A stretch of 63,000 nt of DNA from contig CAJUJV010000009.1 of NCBI GenBank assembly GCA_910586845.1, positions 9,572 to 72,571 on the forward strand, read 5' to 3'. Position 1 is the stretch's first letter. Every line of letters starts with the position of its first letter. Shown piece after piece: positions 34,108-42,590 of the stretch. Under the pieces are notes generated by a model. It ran no database searches. It was not told the origin of the DNA and saw only the letters and a program-made list of their open reading frames with translations. This DNA comes from an uncultured Hungatella sp. Its GTDB lineage: Bacteria; Bacillota; Clostridia; Lachnospirales; Lachnospiraceae. A program made the translations under genes and the position numbers.

Positions 34108-37100
34108 TCACACACACTGTCCCAGCCTCTTCAGTATTTCCTCCGCCTTTTCCATCATCTTCCTGCTGTCCTGATTCTTCTTGTCCCTCTCCTGATAGAA
34201 AAGTCCCGGGGCCTCCCCTGTCTGTATCTTCATATCGCCTCTGTATTCCGCAATGAGGCCGGGAAGTTCTTCTGCCCTTATTTTTGCTCTGGGATATAAG
34301 GTCATGCGGATCTCCTGCCGGTTGATATTGACCTCCGTCACATAGGCCTCATGGGCCAGAGCCTTCAGATACGCCACCTTCAGCAGATTCTCCACCGGCT
34401 GAGGCAGTTCTCCGAACCTGTCAATCAGTTCATCCTGCATATCCATATACTCGTCTTCATTTTCGATGGCAGAGATCCTTTTGTAGATATCCAGCTTCTG
34501 ATATTCATTCCTGATGTATCCCACAGGGATGTAGGCATTGATATCGCAGTCCACCGCTGTCTGGAACTCTTCTTCCTCATCCCGTTTCCCTTTCAGAGCC
34601 TGCACTGCCTGATTCAGCAGTTTGCAGTAGAGATCATAGCCTACAGCCTCCATGTGGCCGTGCTGCTCCGCGCCCAGAACATTGCCTGCCCCCCGGATCT
34701 CCAGGTCCCTCATGGCGATCTTGATGCCGGAGCCCAGCTCCGTAAATTCCCTGATGGCCTGGAGCCGTTTCTCCGCTTCCTCTTTCAGCATCTTGTCTCT
34801 TTTGTACATGAGAAATGCATAGGAAGTCCGGCTGGAACGGCCTACCCGCCCCCGGAGCTGATACAGCTGAGACAGGCCCATGCGGTCCGCATCGTGGATG
34901 ATCATGGTGTTGGCGTTGGGGATGTCAAGGCCTGTCTCGATAATGGTAGTGGACACCAGCACGTCGATGTCGCCGTTTACAAAGTCAAACATGATTTTCT
35001 CCAGCTGCCGTTCCTGCATCTGTCCGTGGGCAAAGACCACATGGGCTCCGGGCACCAGTTCCGATACATGAAGGGCCACATCCTCGATGTCGCTGACCCG
35101 GTTATACACATAATACACCTGTCCGTTTCTGGCCAGCTCCCGGTTAATGGCTTCCCTCACCATCTCGTCGTTGTATTCCATCACATAGGTCTGGATGGGA
35201 ACCCGGTCCACGGGAGGTTCCTCCAGAACGCTCATGTCCCGGATCCCCACAAGGCTCATGTGGAGGGTCCTCGGGATGGGTGTGGCCGTGAGAGTGAGCA
35301 CGTCTACATTCTGTTTCAGCTGTTTGATCTTTTCCTTGTGAGCTACTCCGAACCGCTGCTCCTCATCGATGATCAGAAGGCCCAGATCCTTGAAGACCAC
35401 ATCCTTTGACAGTACCCTGTGGGTTCCGATAATCACATCCACCAGACCCTTTTTCAGGTCTGTCAGCGTCTTTTTCTGTTCCGCGGCGCTGCGGAACCTG
35501 GACATCAGATCCACCCGCACCGGAAAATCCTTCATCCTCTGGACGAAGGTATTGTAATGCTGCTGGGCCAGAATGGTAGTGGGCACCAGATACACTACCT
35601 GCTTCCCGTCCTGGATGGCCTTAAAAGCCGCTCTCAGGGCGATCTCCGTCTTCCCGTAGCCCACGTCGCCGCAGACCAGCCGGTCCATGACCTTCCGGCT
35701 CTCCATGTCTTTTTTCGTGGCCTCGATGGCGTCCAGCTGATCGTCGGTCTCCTCATAGGGAAACAGCTCCTCAAATTCCCTCTGCCACTCCGTATCCTCG
35801 CTGTACCGGAACCCTTCCGTCTCCTGCCTGGCGGCGTACAGCTCCACCAGTTCTCTGGCGATCTGCTTTACCGCCCCTTTTACTTTGGCCTTGGTCTTCT
35901 TCCACTGTTCTCCGCCCAGTCTGTTCAGCTTGGGGGCCTTTGCGTCTGCTCCCGCGTATTTCTGAATCCCGTCCAGCTTCGTGGCCGGAAGATACAGATT
36001 GCCTCCGTCAGCGTACTCGATCTTCAGATAATCCTTGACCGTCCGGTCCTGCTCGATCTTCTCGATGCCACGGTAGATGCCCAGTCCGTGGTCCTCGTGG
36101 ACCACATAGTCTCCCACCGACAGTTCGGAAAAGCTCTGAATCTTCTTTCCCTCATAGGCAGTCTTTTTCCGCTTCTTCCGCTTTTTGGCCGCCCCGAACA
36201 TATCTCCCTCGGTGATGACCACAAACCTGATCTGAGGATATTCAAAGCCCCGATGCAGATTGCCGTAAGTCACCAGGATCTCCCCCGGCTTTACCTGCCG
36301 CTCCCCCGCGTCAGGGCAGAACGCGCTCAGCTCATATTCCCGCAGATCTCCTGCCAGACGGCTGGCTCTTGTGTGGGAGCCGGACAGCAGAACCACCCGG
36401 TACTTCTCCCTCTTCCACCGTTTCAGGTCATTTATCAGCAGCTCGAAACCGTTCTGATAAGAATTGATATTCTTGGCCTGAATGCTGTAACGGTTTGCCA
36501 CCGTCATCCCCGGCAGACGCTGTTCCAGTCCTGTCACCATCACGGTCCGGGGAGTCTGGAGACGGGCCAGAGTCTCTTTTACGGGATAGAGCAGGTCCGT
36601 CTGTTCAGGCAAAAGATATCCTTTCTCCAGACGGTGGATCATGCTCTCCCGGAATTCCGCCTCCACCGTCTCCCCTTTCTCCTTCAGCCTTCCCGGCTCG
36701 TCCAGAAACACTGCCGTGTCCTTCTCCGGAAAATACTGCTGGAACGACACCGTATCCTGAGAGAAAAAGGTAAGATAGCTGTCCAGGCCGCTGCCGCCGG
36801 CTCCCTCCTCCAGACTTTCCGTAAATTCCCTGATCACCGTGGAAATCCTGTGGGCCTCCTCTGTCTTCCTCTGATCCCGGAGAATTTTTTCCTGCTTCTT
36901 TCCCGCCTCTTTTATTCTCCGCAGGCCTTCCTCCAGCTGATCTCTCCCCAGGGCCTGTTCCGAGGCCGGGTAGAGGACTGCCATGTCTGTCTGCTCCACG
37001 GACCGCTGGCTTTCCAGATCAAAGGTCCTGATGGAATCCACCTGGTCATCCCACAGTTCGATCCGGAAAGGAAGCTCTTCCGTGAGAGGGAATACATCGA

Positions 37101-37635
37101 TGATCCCTCCCCGTATGGAGAACTGACCCATGCCGTCTACCTGCGCCATCCGCTCATATCCCATGGATATCAGCCTCTGTCTCCACTGGTCGATATCGAT
37201 AATATCTCCCTGGGCCACGGTCAGTATCTGGTCCTTCAGGACGGCCAGAGGGACCAGCCGGTCCATCAGCCCGTCCAGGGTCGTCACCACCACGCCCGAA
37301 GAGTCCTCGATCAGATGCTTCACCACCGAAAGTCTCTGCCTGGTCAGCAGATTTCCGTGAATATCCGCGGCATAGAACAGAAGATCCCTGGCAGGATACA
37401 GCCACACCCGGTCCCCGAAACAGCGGAAATCCTCATAGATCTCCCTGGCTCTGGAATCGTCATAGGTCACCACCAGTTTCCAGGCATAAGTCTCCCCCGC
37501 CTCCTGCATCAGATGGACTTTCTGGGAATCCATACAGCCGCTGATCTGCACCGGCCCCTTTCCCCGGTTCAGCGCCTGATTCATCTCCTCGTACTCTGCC
37601 AGCTCCGGCAGCGGATTCGCAAATACCCTGCTCAT
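34108..37635 (-). CDS. mfd: Transcription-repair coupling factor Mfd
   Basis: 1175 residues with UvrB-like N-terminal domains, an RNA-polymerase interaction domain (FSELSVGDYVVHEDHGLGIY), and a RecG-like SF2 translocase: DRLVCGDVGYGKTEIA Walker A, LLIIDEEQRFG Walker B, LTLTATPIPRTLHM. A C-terminal D7 autoinhibitory region ends the protein. Mfd removes stalled polymerase and recruits UvrA. ATG 37635 follows GGGGGAG. It lies 12 nt after pth in a conserved Firmicutes pth-mfd order. Confidence 0.97.
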   Translation of the reverse strand: MSRVFANPLPELAEYEEMNQALNRGKGPVQISGCMDSQKVHLMQEAGETYAWKLVVTYDDSRAREIYEDFRCFGDRVWLYPARDLLFYAADIHGNLLTRQRLSVVKHLIEDSSGVVVTTLDGLMDRLVPLAVLKDQILTVAQGDIIDIDQWRQRLISMGYERMAQVDGMGQFSIRGGIIDVFPLTEELPFRIELWDDQVDSIRTFDLESQRSVEQTDMAVLYPASEQALGRDQLEEGLRRIKEAGKKQEKILRDQRKTEEAHRISTVIREFTESLEEGAGGSGLDSYLTFFSQDTVSFQQYFPEKDTAVFLDEPGRLKEKGETVEAEFRESMIHRLEKGYLLPEQTDLLYPVKETLARLQTPRTVMVTGLEQRLPGMTVANRYSIQAKNINSYQNGFELLINDLKRWKREKYRVVLLSGSHTRASRLAGDLREYELSAFCPDAGERQVKPGEILVTYGNLHRGFEYPQIRFVVITEGDMFGAAKKRKKRKKTAYEGKKIQSFSELSVGDYVVHEDHGLGIYRGIEKIEQDRTVKDYLKIEYADGGNLYLPATKLDGIQKYAGADAKAPKLNRLGGEQWKKTKAKVKGAVKQIARELVELYAARQETEGFRYSEDTEWQREFEELFPYEETDDQLDAIEATKKDMESRKVMDRLVCGDVGYGKTEIALRAAFKAIQDGKQVVYLVPTTILAQQHYNTFVQRMKDFPVRVDLMSRFRSAAEQKKTLTDLKKGLVDVIIGTHRVLSKDVVFKDLGLLIIDEEQRFGVAHKEKIKQLKQNVDVLTLTATPIPRTLHMSLVGIRDMSVLEEPPVDRVPIQTYVMEYNDEMVREAINRELARNGQVYYVYNRVSDIEDVALHVSELVPGAHVVFAHGQMQERQLEKIMFDFVNGDIDVLVSTTIIETGLDIPNANTMIIHDADRMGLSQLYQLRGRVGRSSRTSYAFLMYKRDKMLKEEAEKRLQAIREFTELGSGIKIAMRDLEIRGAGNVLGAEQHGHMEAVGYDLYCKLLNQAVQALKGKRDEEEEFQTAVDCDINAYIPVGYIRNEYQKLDIYKRISAIENEDEYMDMQDELIDRFGELPQPVENLLKVAYLKALAHEAYVTEVNINRQEIRMTLYPRAKIRAEELPGLIAEYRGDMKIQTGEAPGLFYQERDKKNQDSRKMMEKAEEILKRLGQCV

Positions 37636-37647
37636 GATCTCCCCCTC

Positions 37648-38232
37648 TTATTCTTCTGCCTTCTTCCTGCCGTTAAAATGATTCATGGCTGCATCGATCC
37701 CCTGGCCGATGACCGCGGCGGCAGCCTCCGCCGCCTCCCGGAACGCCTGATCCATCATCTCCTGTTCGCCTTTGGAAAAACGGCTCAGCACATAGTCCGC
37801 CAGATCCATGCTCCCGGGCTTCTCTCCTACTCCCACTTTTATCCTGGGAAATTCCTGAGTACCCAGATGGGCGATGATATTTTTTATGCCGTTATGCCCG
37901 CCGGCGCTGCCTTTCCCCCGGATTCTCAGCTGCCCCGGCTCCAGGCTCACGTCGTCATAGATCACCAGAATATTCTCCGGCTCTACTTTATAGAAATCGG
38001 CTGCCGCCCGGACGCTCTCCCCGCTCAGGTTCATAAAGGTCTGAGGTTTTAAAAGGATCACCCTCTGTCCCTCCAGCATGCCTCTGCCGCAGAGACCTTT
38101 GTGCTTTTTCTCATCTACACACAGTCCCATGCGGTCTGCCAGGATGTCGATGACTTCAAATCCCACATTGTGCCTCGTGTGCTCATATCTGCCGCCCGGA
38201 TTGCCAAGTCCTGCTATTATATACATATTCAT
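37648..38232 (-). CDS. pth: Peptidyl-tRNA hydrolase
   Basis: 194 residues with IAGLGNPGGRYEHTRHNVGF (catalytic His 21), KPQTFMNLSGESV, IYDDVSLEPG and KGSAGGHNGIKNI, all canonical for bacterial Pth. It releases stalled peptidyl-tRNAs. The start ATG 38232 gives MNMYIIAGLG. The leader begins with a predicted 5'-terminal hairpin, and mfd follows in the same transcript. Confidence 0.97.
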   Translation of the reverse strand: MNMYIIAGLGNPGGRYEHTRHNVGFEVIDILADRMGLCVDEKKHKGLCGRGMLEGQRVILLKPQTFMNLSGESVRAAADFYKVEPENILVIYDDVSLEPGQLRIRGKGSAGGHNGIKNIIAHLGTQEFPRIKVGVGEKPGSMDLADYVLSRFSKGEQEMMDQAFREAAEAAAAVIGQGIDAAMNHFNGRKKAEE

Positions 38233-38272
38233 TGTACTCCTTATTCAAAACTGAGTTTTTTACAGCACGTTA

Positions 38273-38330
38273 AGCGTTAGCAGATTCTCCACGGGGGATA
38301 GACCGGCCCCCGGCACTGGCTGCTAACGCT
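38273..38330 (-). promoter_or_regulatory. Structured 5' leader of the pth-mfd transcript
   Basis: A perfect 11-bp stem, AGCGTTAGCAG/CTGCTAACGCT, encloses CCA/TGG and CGGGGG/CCCCCG helices separated by small internal loops. It begins within a few nt of the predicted transcription start. It may stabilise the message or bind a regulator; I do not match it to a known riboswitch. Confidence 0.5.
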
Positions 38331-38339
38331 GGTTTTAAT

Positions 38340-38368
38340 ATCATATCAGGTTTCCGGGGGGAAGTAAA
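38340..38368 (-). promoter_or_regulatory. pth-mfd promoter
   Basis: On the minus strand TTTACT (38368-38363), 17 nt, TATGAT (38345-38340), with start expected near 38333. Confidence 0.5.
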
Positions 38369-38396
38369 GGAATTTGTGACAGATGGACCATTATAA

Positions 38397-38425
38397 TTGT
38401 AATTCCAGAAAAAATCGTTTATACT
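38397..38425 (+). promoter_or_regulatory. Promoter of the AAA/DUF4276 cassette
   Basis: TTGTAA (38397-38402), exactly 17 nt, TATACT (38420-38425). It sits 43 nt before the ATPase gene, so the cassette carries its own promoter. Confidence 0.6.
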
Positions 38426-38468
38426 ATCATGTGAAAAACTGCAAATTTTATTTCACACGAGGTGGCTA

Positions 38469-39695
38469 ATGGGAAAAATAGAGGGAATCAAAATTCATAA
38501 TTACGGCCCGCTTAAGGATATTATACTAGGTAAGACCCGTTCTAATCAAAAAGAAAAAGCACTGGGAAATCTCGTGGCAGTAATCGGTCCCAGCGGAAAT
38601 GGAAAAAGTACTTTTGCTGATGTATTCGGGTTTATCGCAGACTGTCTGGAGATGGGTGTGGAAGAAGCCTGCGATGCAAACAATCGAGGCGGATATGAAA
38701 AACTGATCTCACAAAATGCCGAAGACCCGATCTCATTTGAATTATACTACAGAGAATCCAGCCATACCCGTCCGATCACCTATGAACTGGTCATCGCTTT
38801 AGATAAAACGGGAAGGCCCTATGTAAAAGAGGAGCGTCTTCGCCAACGGGTAGAACGTTATGGATGGCCTCGTTCTTTTCTGTATCTTCAGGAAGGCAGA
38901 GGGTATGTCTTTGAAGGAAGCGAAAACGACGAAGCCGGTCAGAATGACGATGGTAGCATCATCGGTAAACAGGTAAATGTAGAGTTAAACGACGTCCGTC
39001 GTCTGGGAATTGTTACGCTGGGTGCTATGAAACAATATGGACGAGTAGAAAAATTTTTAACCTTTTTAAAAAGCTGGTTTCTGTGCTATTTCTCTCCCGA
39101 TTCAGCGAGACAGCTTCAGTCAGCAGCACCTCATCCATATCTGAACAGGACAGGAAGCAACATCAATAATGTAGCACAATACATGTTTCGAGAAAATCCA
39201 AAAGAATTCAAAAAAGTACTGGCAGAGATTCAGGACAAACTTCCAGGAATAGAAAGAGTAGAGCCAGTCCGATTTGAAAACGGACAGATGATGCTGAAAT
39301 TCTGGGAAAAAGGATTCAAAGATGCCTTTTATTCGCAAAAAATGTCAGATGGTACCTTAAAATTATTTGCTTACTACCTTCTTTTACATGAAAAAAATCC
39401 AAGACAACTGGTTTTTATTGAGGAGCCTGAAAATGGCCTCTATCATCAATATTTAAATACTCTGGCACAGGAAATGATAAAAAGTGTAGGAACCGGTTTC
39501 TCAAAACAGATTTTTGTTACAACTCACAGCCCGTTTTTTGTAAATGCTCTCGCTCCTGAAAATGTATGGGTCCTGACCAAAGAGTCAAATGGATTTTCCA
39601 TTGTGCAGGAGGCCTCAAAATATCCGTTTGTAAAAGAACTTTCTGAGGAAGGGGTAGAAATGGGAGATATGTGGTACAGCAGATACTTCGGATAA
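38469..39695 (+). CDS. OLD/RloA-like AAA ATPase (defence-type)
   Basis: 408 residues of the ABC-like AAA_15/21 group. The N-terminal IKIHNYGPLKDI strand leads to Walker A GPSGNGKST (40-48). A degenerate signature KMSDGTLKLFAYYLLL, Walker B LVFIEEPENGL (about 314-323) and the switch histidine in FVTTHSPFF follow. There is no fused Toprim; instead a Toprim-like DUF4276 gene follows after 13 nt. This gene order (ATPase then nuclease-like effector) is that of PARIS and RloAB-like systems. AGGTGG precedes the start. Base composition is clearly AT-richer than the genes on both sides, suggesting transfer. Confidence 0.82.
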   Translation: MGKIEGIKIHNYGPLKDIILGKTRSNQKEKALGNLVAVIGPSGNGKSTFADVFGFIADCLEMGVEEACDANNRGGYEKLISQNAEDPISFELYYRESSHTRPITYELVIALDKTGRPYVKEERLRQRVERYGWPRSFLYLQEGRGYVFEGSENDEAGQNDDGSIIGKQVNVELNDVRRLGIVTLGAMKQYGRVEKFLTFLKSWFLCYFSPDSARQLQSAAPHPYLNRTGSNINNVAQYMFRENPKEFKKVLAEIQDKLPGIERVEPVRFENGQMMLKFWEKGFKDAFYSQKMSDGTLKLFAYYLLLHEKNPRQLVFIEEPENGLYHQYLNTLAQEMIKSVGTGFSKQIFVTTHSPFFVNALAPENVWVLTKESNGFSIVQEASKYPFVKELSEEGVEMGDMWYSRYFG

Positions 39696-39708
39696 GGAGC
39701 TAACATGT

Positions 39709-40383
39709 ATGTATTTTCAATTTTTAATTGAAGATCGATCGTCAGAAATACTGATTCATCATCTTATGAATAAACTAAAGGAACGATATTGTGAAAAGGA
39801 ATTGGAATATGACACAAAATCATTTAAAGGTATCGGCCATTTAAAAACAACTGGAAATCTGCTGGAGCGAAAAACAGGAAACCTGCTCAATGATCTGGGA
39901 ATGTATTTACGGGCTTTTGACAAAAAACTGTCCTCTTTGCGGAATTCCGCCATTGTAATCGTGCTTGACAATGATCTCCGCGATACAAATACATTCAAAA
40001 AAGAGCTAGAACTGCTCGCCAAAAAAAATCTGACAGTAACTGATCACATCTTCAGTATCGCAGTAAAGGAAATAGAAGTCTGGCTTTTAGGAGATGTGAA
40101 TGCCATAGAATCTGCATATCCGAAGATTAAAAAAAGCGCTCTCAGATATTATGTCCAAGACGGATTAGTGGACACATGGGAAACTCTGGCCAATGCTGTA
40201 TATCCTGGCGGTCTGAAAGGCCTTCGGAAGAAGGCTGGGGACTCCTATTCTGAAATTGGCAGAACAAAAATGGAATGGGCTGATCGGATCGGCAGATTCA
40301 TGGATCTGGAACATAATAGTTCTCCCAGTTTTCAATATTTTATAAATAACTTAAGAGACCGCATCTCACATGAAAAGGAGTGA
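39709..40383 (+). CDS. DUF4276/Toprim-like effector protein
   Basis: 224 residues. FLIEDRSSE (E8) matches the Toprim N-terminal glutamate motif, VIVLDNDLRD (D87, D89) the DxD motif, and SIAVKEIEVWLLGD the hallmark of DUF4276. These acids could bind metal for nuclease or related chemistry. ATG 39709 follows AAGGAG at 9 nt; the ATG at 39705 is out of frame. It is co-transcribed with the ATPase, which probably activates it. Its last codons contain the ribosome site of the next gene, so the cassette abuts its neighbour tightly. Confidence 0.78.
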   Translation: MYFQFLIEDRSSEILIHHLMNKLKERYCEKELEYDTKSFKGIGHLKTTGNLLERKTGNLLNDLGMYLRAFDKKLSSLRNSAIVIVLDNDLRDTNTFKKELELLAKKNLTVTDHIFSIAVKEIEVWLLGDVNAIESAYPKIKKSALRYYVQDGLVDTWETLANAVYPGGLKGLRKKAGDSYSEIGRTKMEWADRIGRFMDLEHNSSPSFQYFINNLRDRISHEKE

Positions 40384-40387
40384 TCAC

Positions 40388-41794
40388 ATGAACCCGGACA
40401 ATCAGTTTGACGTCATCATCATCGGAGCCGGCCCTTCGGGCATCTTCTGTGCCTATGAGCTGATCCGCCAAAAACCTGACCTGAAAGTGCTGATGATCGA
40501 GAAAGGCCGTCCTATCGAGAAACGGACCTGTCCCAAACGCACTACCAGAACCTGTGTGGGCTGCAAGCCCTGTTCCATCACCACCGGTTTCGCGGGAGCC
40601 GGAGCCTTCTCCGACGGAAAGCTTTCCCTGTCCCCTGACGTAGGCGGACATCTCCCGGACATCCTGGGCTATGACAAGGCGGTGGAACTGATCAGAGAAT
40701 CTGATGATATCTATCTGAAATTCGGCGCCGACGCCAATGTATACGGGGTAGATAAACAGAAAGAGATCGAGGAGATCCGGCGCAAGGCTATCAACGCCAA
40801 TTTAAAACTGATCGAATGCCCTATCCGCCATCTGGGCACCGAGGAGGGGTATAAGATCTATACCCGTCTTCAGAACCATCTGTCGGATCGGGGCATCCAC
40901 ATGAAATTCAACACCATGGTCACGGAGATCGTCATCGAAGGCAATGAGGCAAAAGCAGTGACCACAGACAGGGGAGAGACTTTCTATGCTCCGGAAATCG
41001 TGGCCGCCATCGGCCGGGAGGGCTCGGACTGGTTCAGCCATATCTGCCAGGCCCACGGCATCGACACCGAAGTGGGGACTGTGGATATCGGAGTCCGGGT
41101 GGAAGTGCGCAATGAGATCATGGATTTCCTAAATAAAAATCTCTATGAGGCCAAGCTGGTGTACTACACCCCCACCTTTGACGACAAGGTGCGGACCTTC
41201 TGTACCAATCCCTCGGGGGAGGTGGCCACGGAATATTATGAAAACGGCCTTGCCGTGGTCAACGGCCACGCCTACAAATCCGCGGATTACAAGACCAGCA
41301 ACACCAATTTCGCTCTTCTGGTGTCCAAAAACTTTACCAGGCCTTTTAAGACGCCTATCGAGTACGGCAAACATATCGCCCGCCTCAGCAACATGCTCTG
41401 CGACGGGAAGATCATGGTTCAGACTTTCGGCGATTTCCAGAGAGGCCGGAGGACCACGGAAGAACGCCTCTGCCGCAACAATCTGATTCCCACCTTAAAA
41501 GACGCCGTTCCGGGAGACCTGTCTCTTGTGTTCCCCCACCGGATCATGGTGGATATCAAGGAGATGCTCCTGGCTCTGGATAAGGTGACTCCCGGCATCG
41601 CCAGCGACGAGACTCTGCTCTACGGCGTTGAAGTAAAATTCTATTCCAACAAGGTGGTGGTCAGCAAAGATTTTGAGACCAGCGTCCGGGGACTCCGGGC
41701 CATCGGCGACGGCGCGGCTGTGACCCGGGGACTGCAGCAGGCTTCCGCCAACGGCATCAGCGTGGCCCGGAGTATCCTGAAAGCACTGACCTGA
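40388..41794 (+). CDS. FAD-dependent dehydrogenase, COG2509 family
   Basis: 468 residues. DVIIIGAGPSGIFCAYEL is the FAD dinucleotide fold, and GFAGAGAFSDGKLSLS with the cysteine-containing TCVGCKPC is typical of the COG2509/BaiN-related flavoproteins. The C-terminal GLRAIGDGAAVTRGLQQA closes the FAD site. Substrate is unknown. ATG 40388 follows AAAGGAG, located in the end of the DUF4276 gene. It overlaps the PP2C gene tail to tail by 38 nt, so there is no room for a terminator. Confidence 0.9.
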   Translation: MNPDNQFDVIIIGAGPSGIFCAYELIRQKPDLKVLMIEKGRPIEKRTCPKRTTRTCVGCKPCSITTGFAGAGAFSDGKLSLSPDVGGHLPDILGYDKAVELIRESDDIYLKFGADANVYGVDKQKEIEEIRRKAINANLKLIECPIRHLGTEEGYKIYTRLQNHLSDRGIHMKFNTMVTEIVIEGNEAKAVTTDRGETFYAPEIVAAIGREGSDWFSHICQAHGIDTEVGTVDIGVRVEVRNEIMDFLNKNLYEAKLVYYTPTFDDKVRTFCTNPSGEVATEYYENGLAVVNGHAYKSADYKTSNTNFALLVSKNFTRPFKTPIEYGKHIARLSNMLCDGKIMVQTFGDFQRGRRTTEERLCRNNLIPTLKDAVPGDLSLVFPHRIMVDIKEMLLALDKVTPGIASDETLLYGVEVKFYSNKVVVSKDFETSVRGLRAIGDGAAVTRGLQQASANGISVARSILKALT

Positions 41795-42590
41795 GACAGC
41801 TTCTAAAGGAGGGCCGCTTTTTAGCCGTGTGGACCACAAGGACCGTCACATTGTCCCGTCCGCCCTGTTTTAGCGCCGCCTTCACCAGCATCTGCGCCTG
41901 CTCCCACGGCTCCCTGCCTGCTAAAAGCAGAGCCTTGATCTCCTCGTCTGTCAGCATATCCGTCAGACCGTCGCTGCACAGGAGAAATACGTCTCCTGGC
42001 TGCAGCAGGACGGCGCCGCTGACGGCGGGCTCCAGTTTCATCTCATCTTCGAAGATCCCCAGATGCTGAGTCAGTTCATGGCGGCTGCGGTGGCGGCGGG
42101 CCTCTTTCGGCGTCAGCACTCCTGCCTCCACCAGCTTCGCCGCCATATTGTGGTCCGTGGAGATCTGCAATAACCCATGATCCCTCAGAAGGTAAATGCG
42201 GCTGTCGCCGATATTGCAGCCCAGGGCCTTCCCTTCATCCACATACAGGGCAGCCACGGTGGAACCCATGCGCCTGCCCCCGTTTTTTTCTACTTCTTCA
42301 CAGATCCGGTCATTGGCCCGCTGAAAACATACCCGCGCCGTCCCGGCCACATCCTCAAAACGGCAGGGCTCCAGGGCTTTCACCGCCAGCAGGGAAGCCA
42401 GTTCCCCTTTTTCCTCTCCCCCCATCCCGTCCGCCACGGCAAACAGAAGCCTTCTGTCCTCCCCTGTCCAGCGGCCGGCAGCTTCGGCCATATCCGTATC
42501 CGAACGGCAGCTGCCGCACAGATAGTAATTGTCTTCATTGTTGCTTCTCACATAGCCTGTATGGGTCTTTACGGCTGCAGTGATCTTCAT
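41757..42590 (-). CDS. PP2C-family protein phosphatase
   Basis: 277 residues with metal-binding motifs RSNNEDNYY, VADGMGG, GCNIGDSRIYL, LCSDGLTD and RDNVTVLVV. It should remove phosphate from Ser/Thr of partners, soluble in the cytoplasm. The start overlaps the FHA gene stop by 4 nt (ATGA). With the upstream FHA protein and kinase it forms a writer-reader-eraser operon. The last about 20 residues are basic and overlap the opposite flavoprotein gene. Confidence 0.92.
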   Translation of the reverse strand: MKITAAVKTHTGYVRSNNEDNYYLCGSCRSDTDMAEAAGRWTGEDRRLLFAVADGMGGEEKGELASLLAVKALEPCRFEDVAGTARVCFQRANDRICEEVEKNGGRRMGSTVAALYVDEGKALGCNIGDSRIYLLRDHGLLQISTDHNMAAKLVEAGVLTPKEARRHRSRHELTQHLGIFEDEMKLEPAVSGAVLLQPGDVFLLCSDGLTDMLTDEEIKALLLAGREPWEQAQMLVKAALKQGGRDNVTVLVVHTAKKRPSFRSCLRSVLSGYSGPR

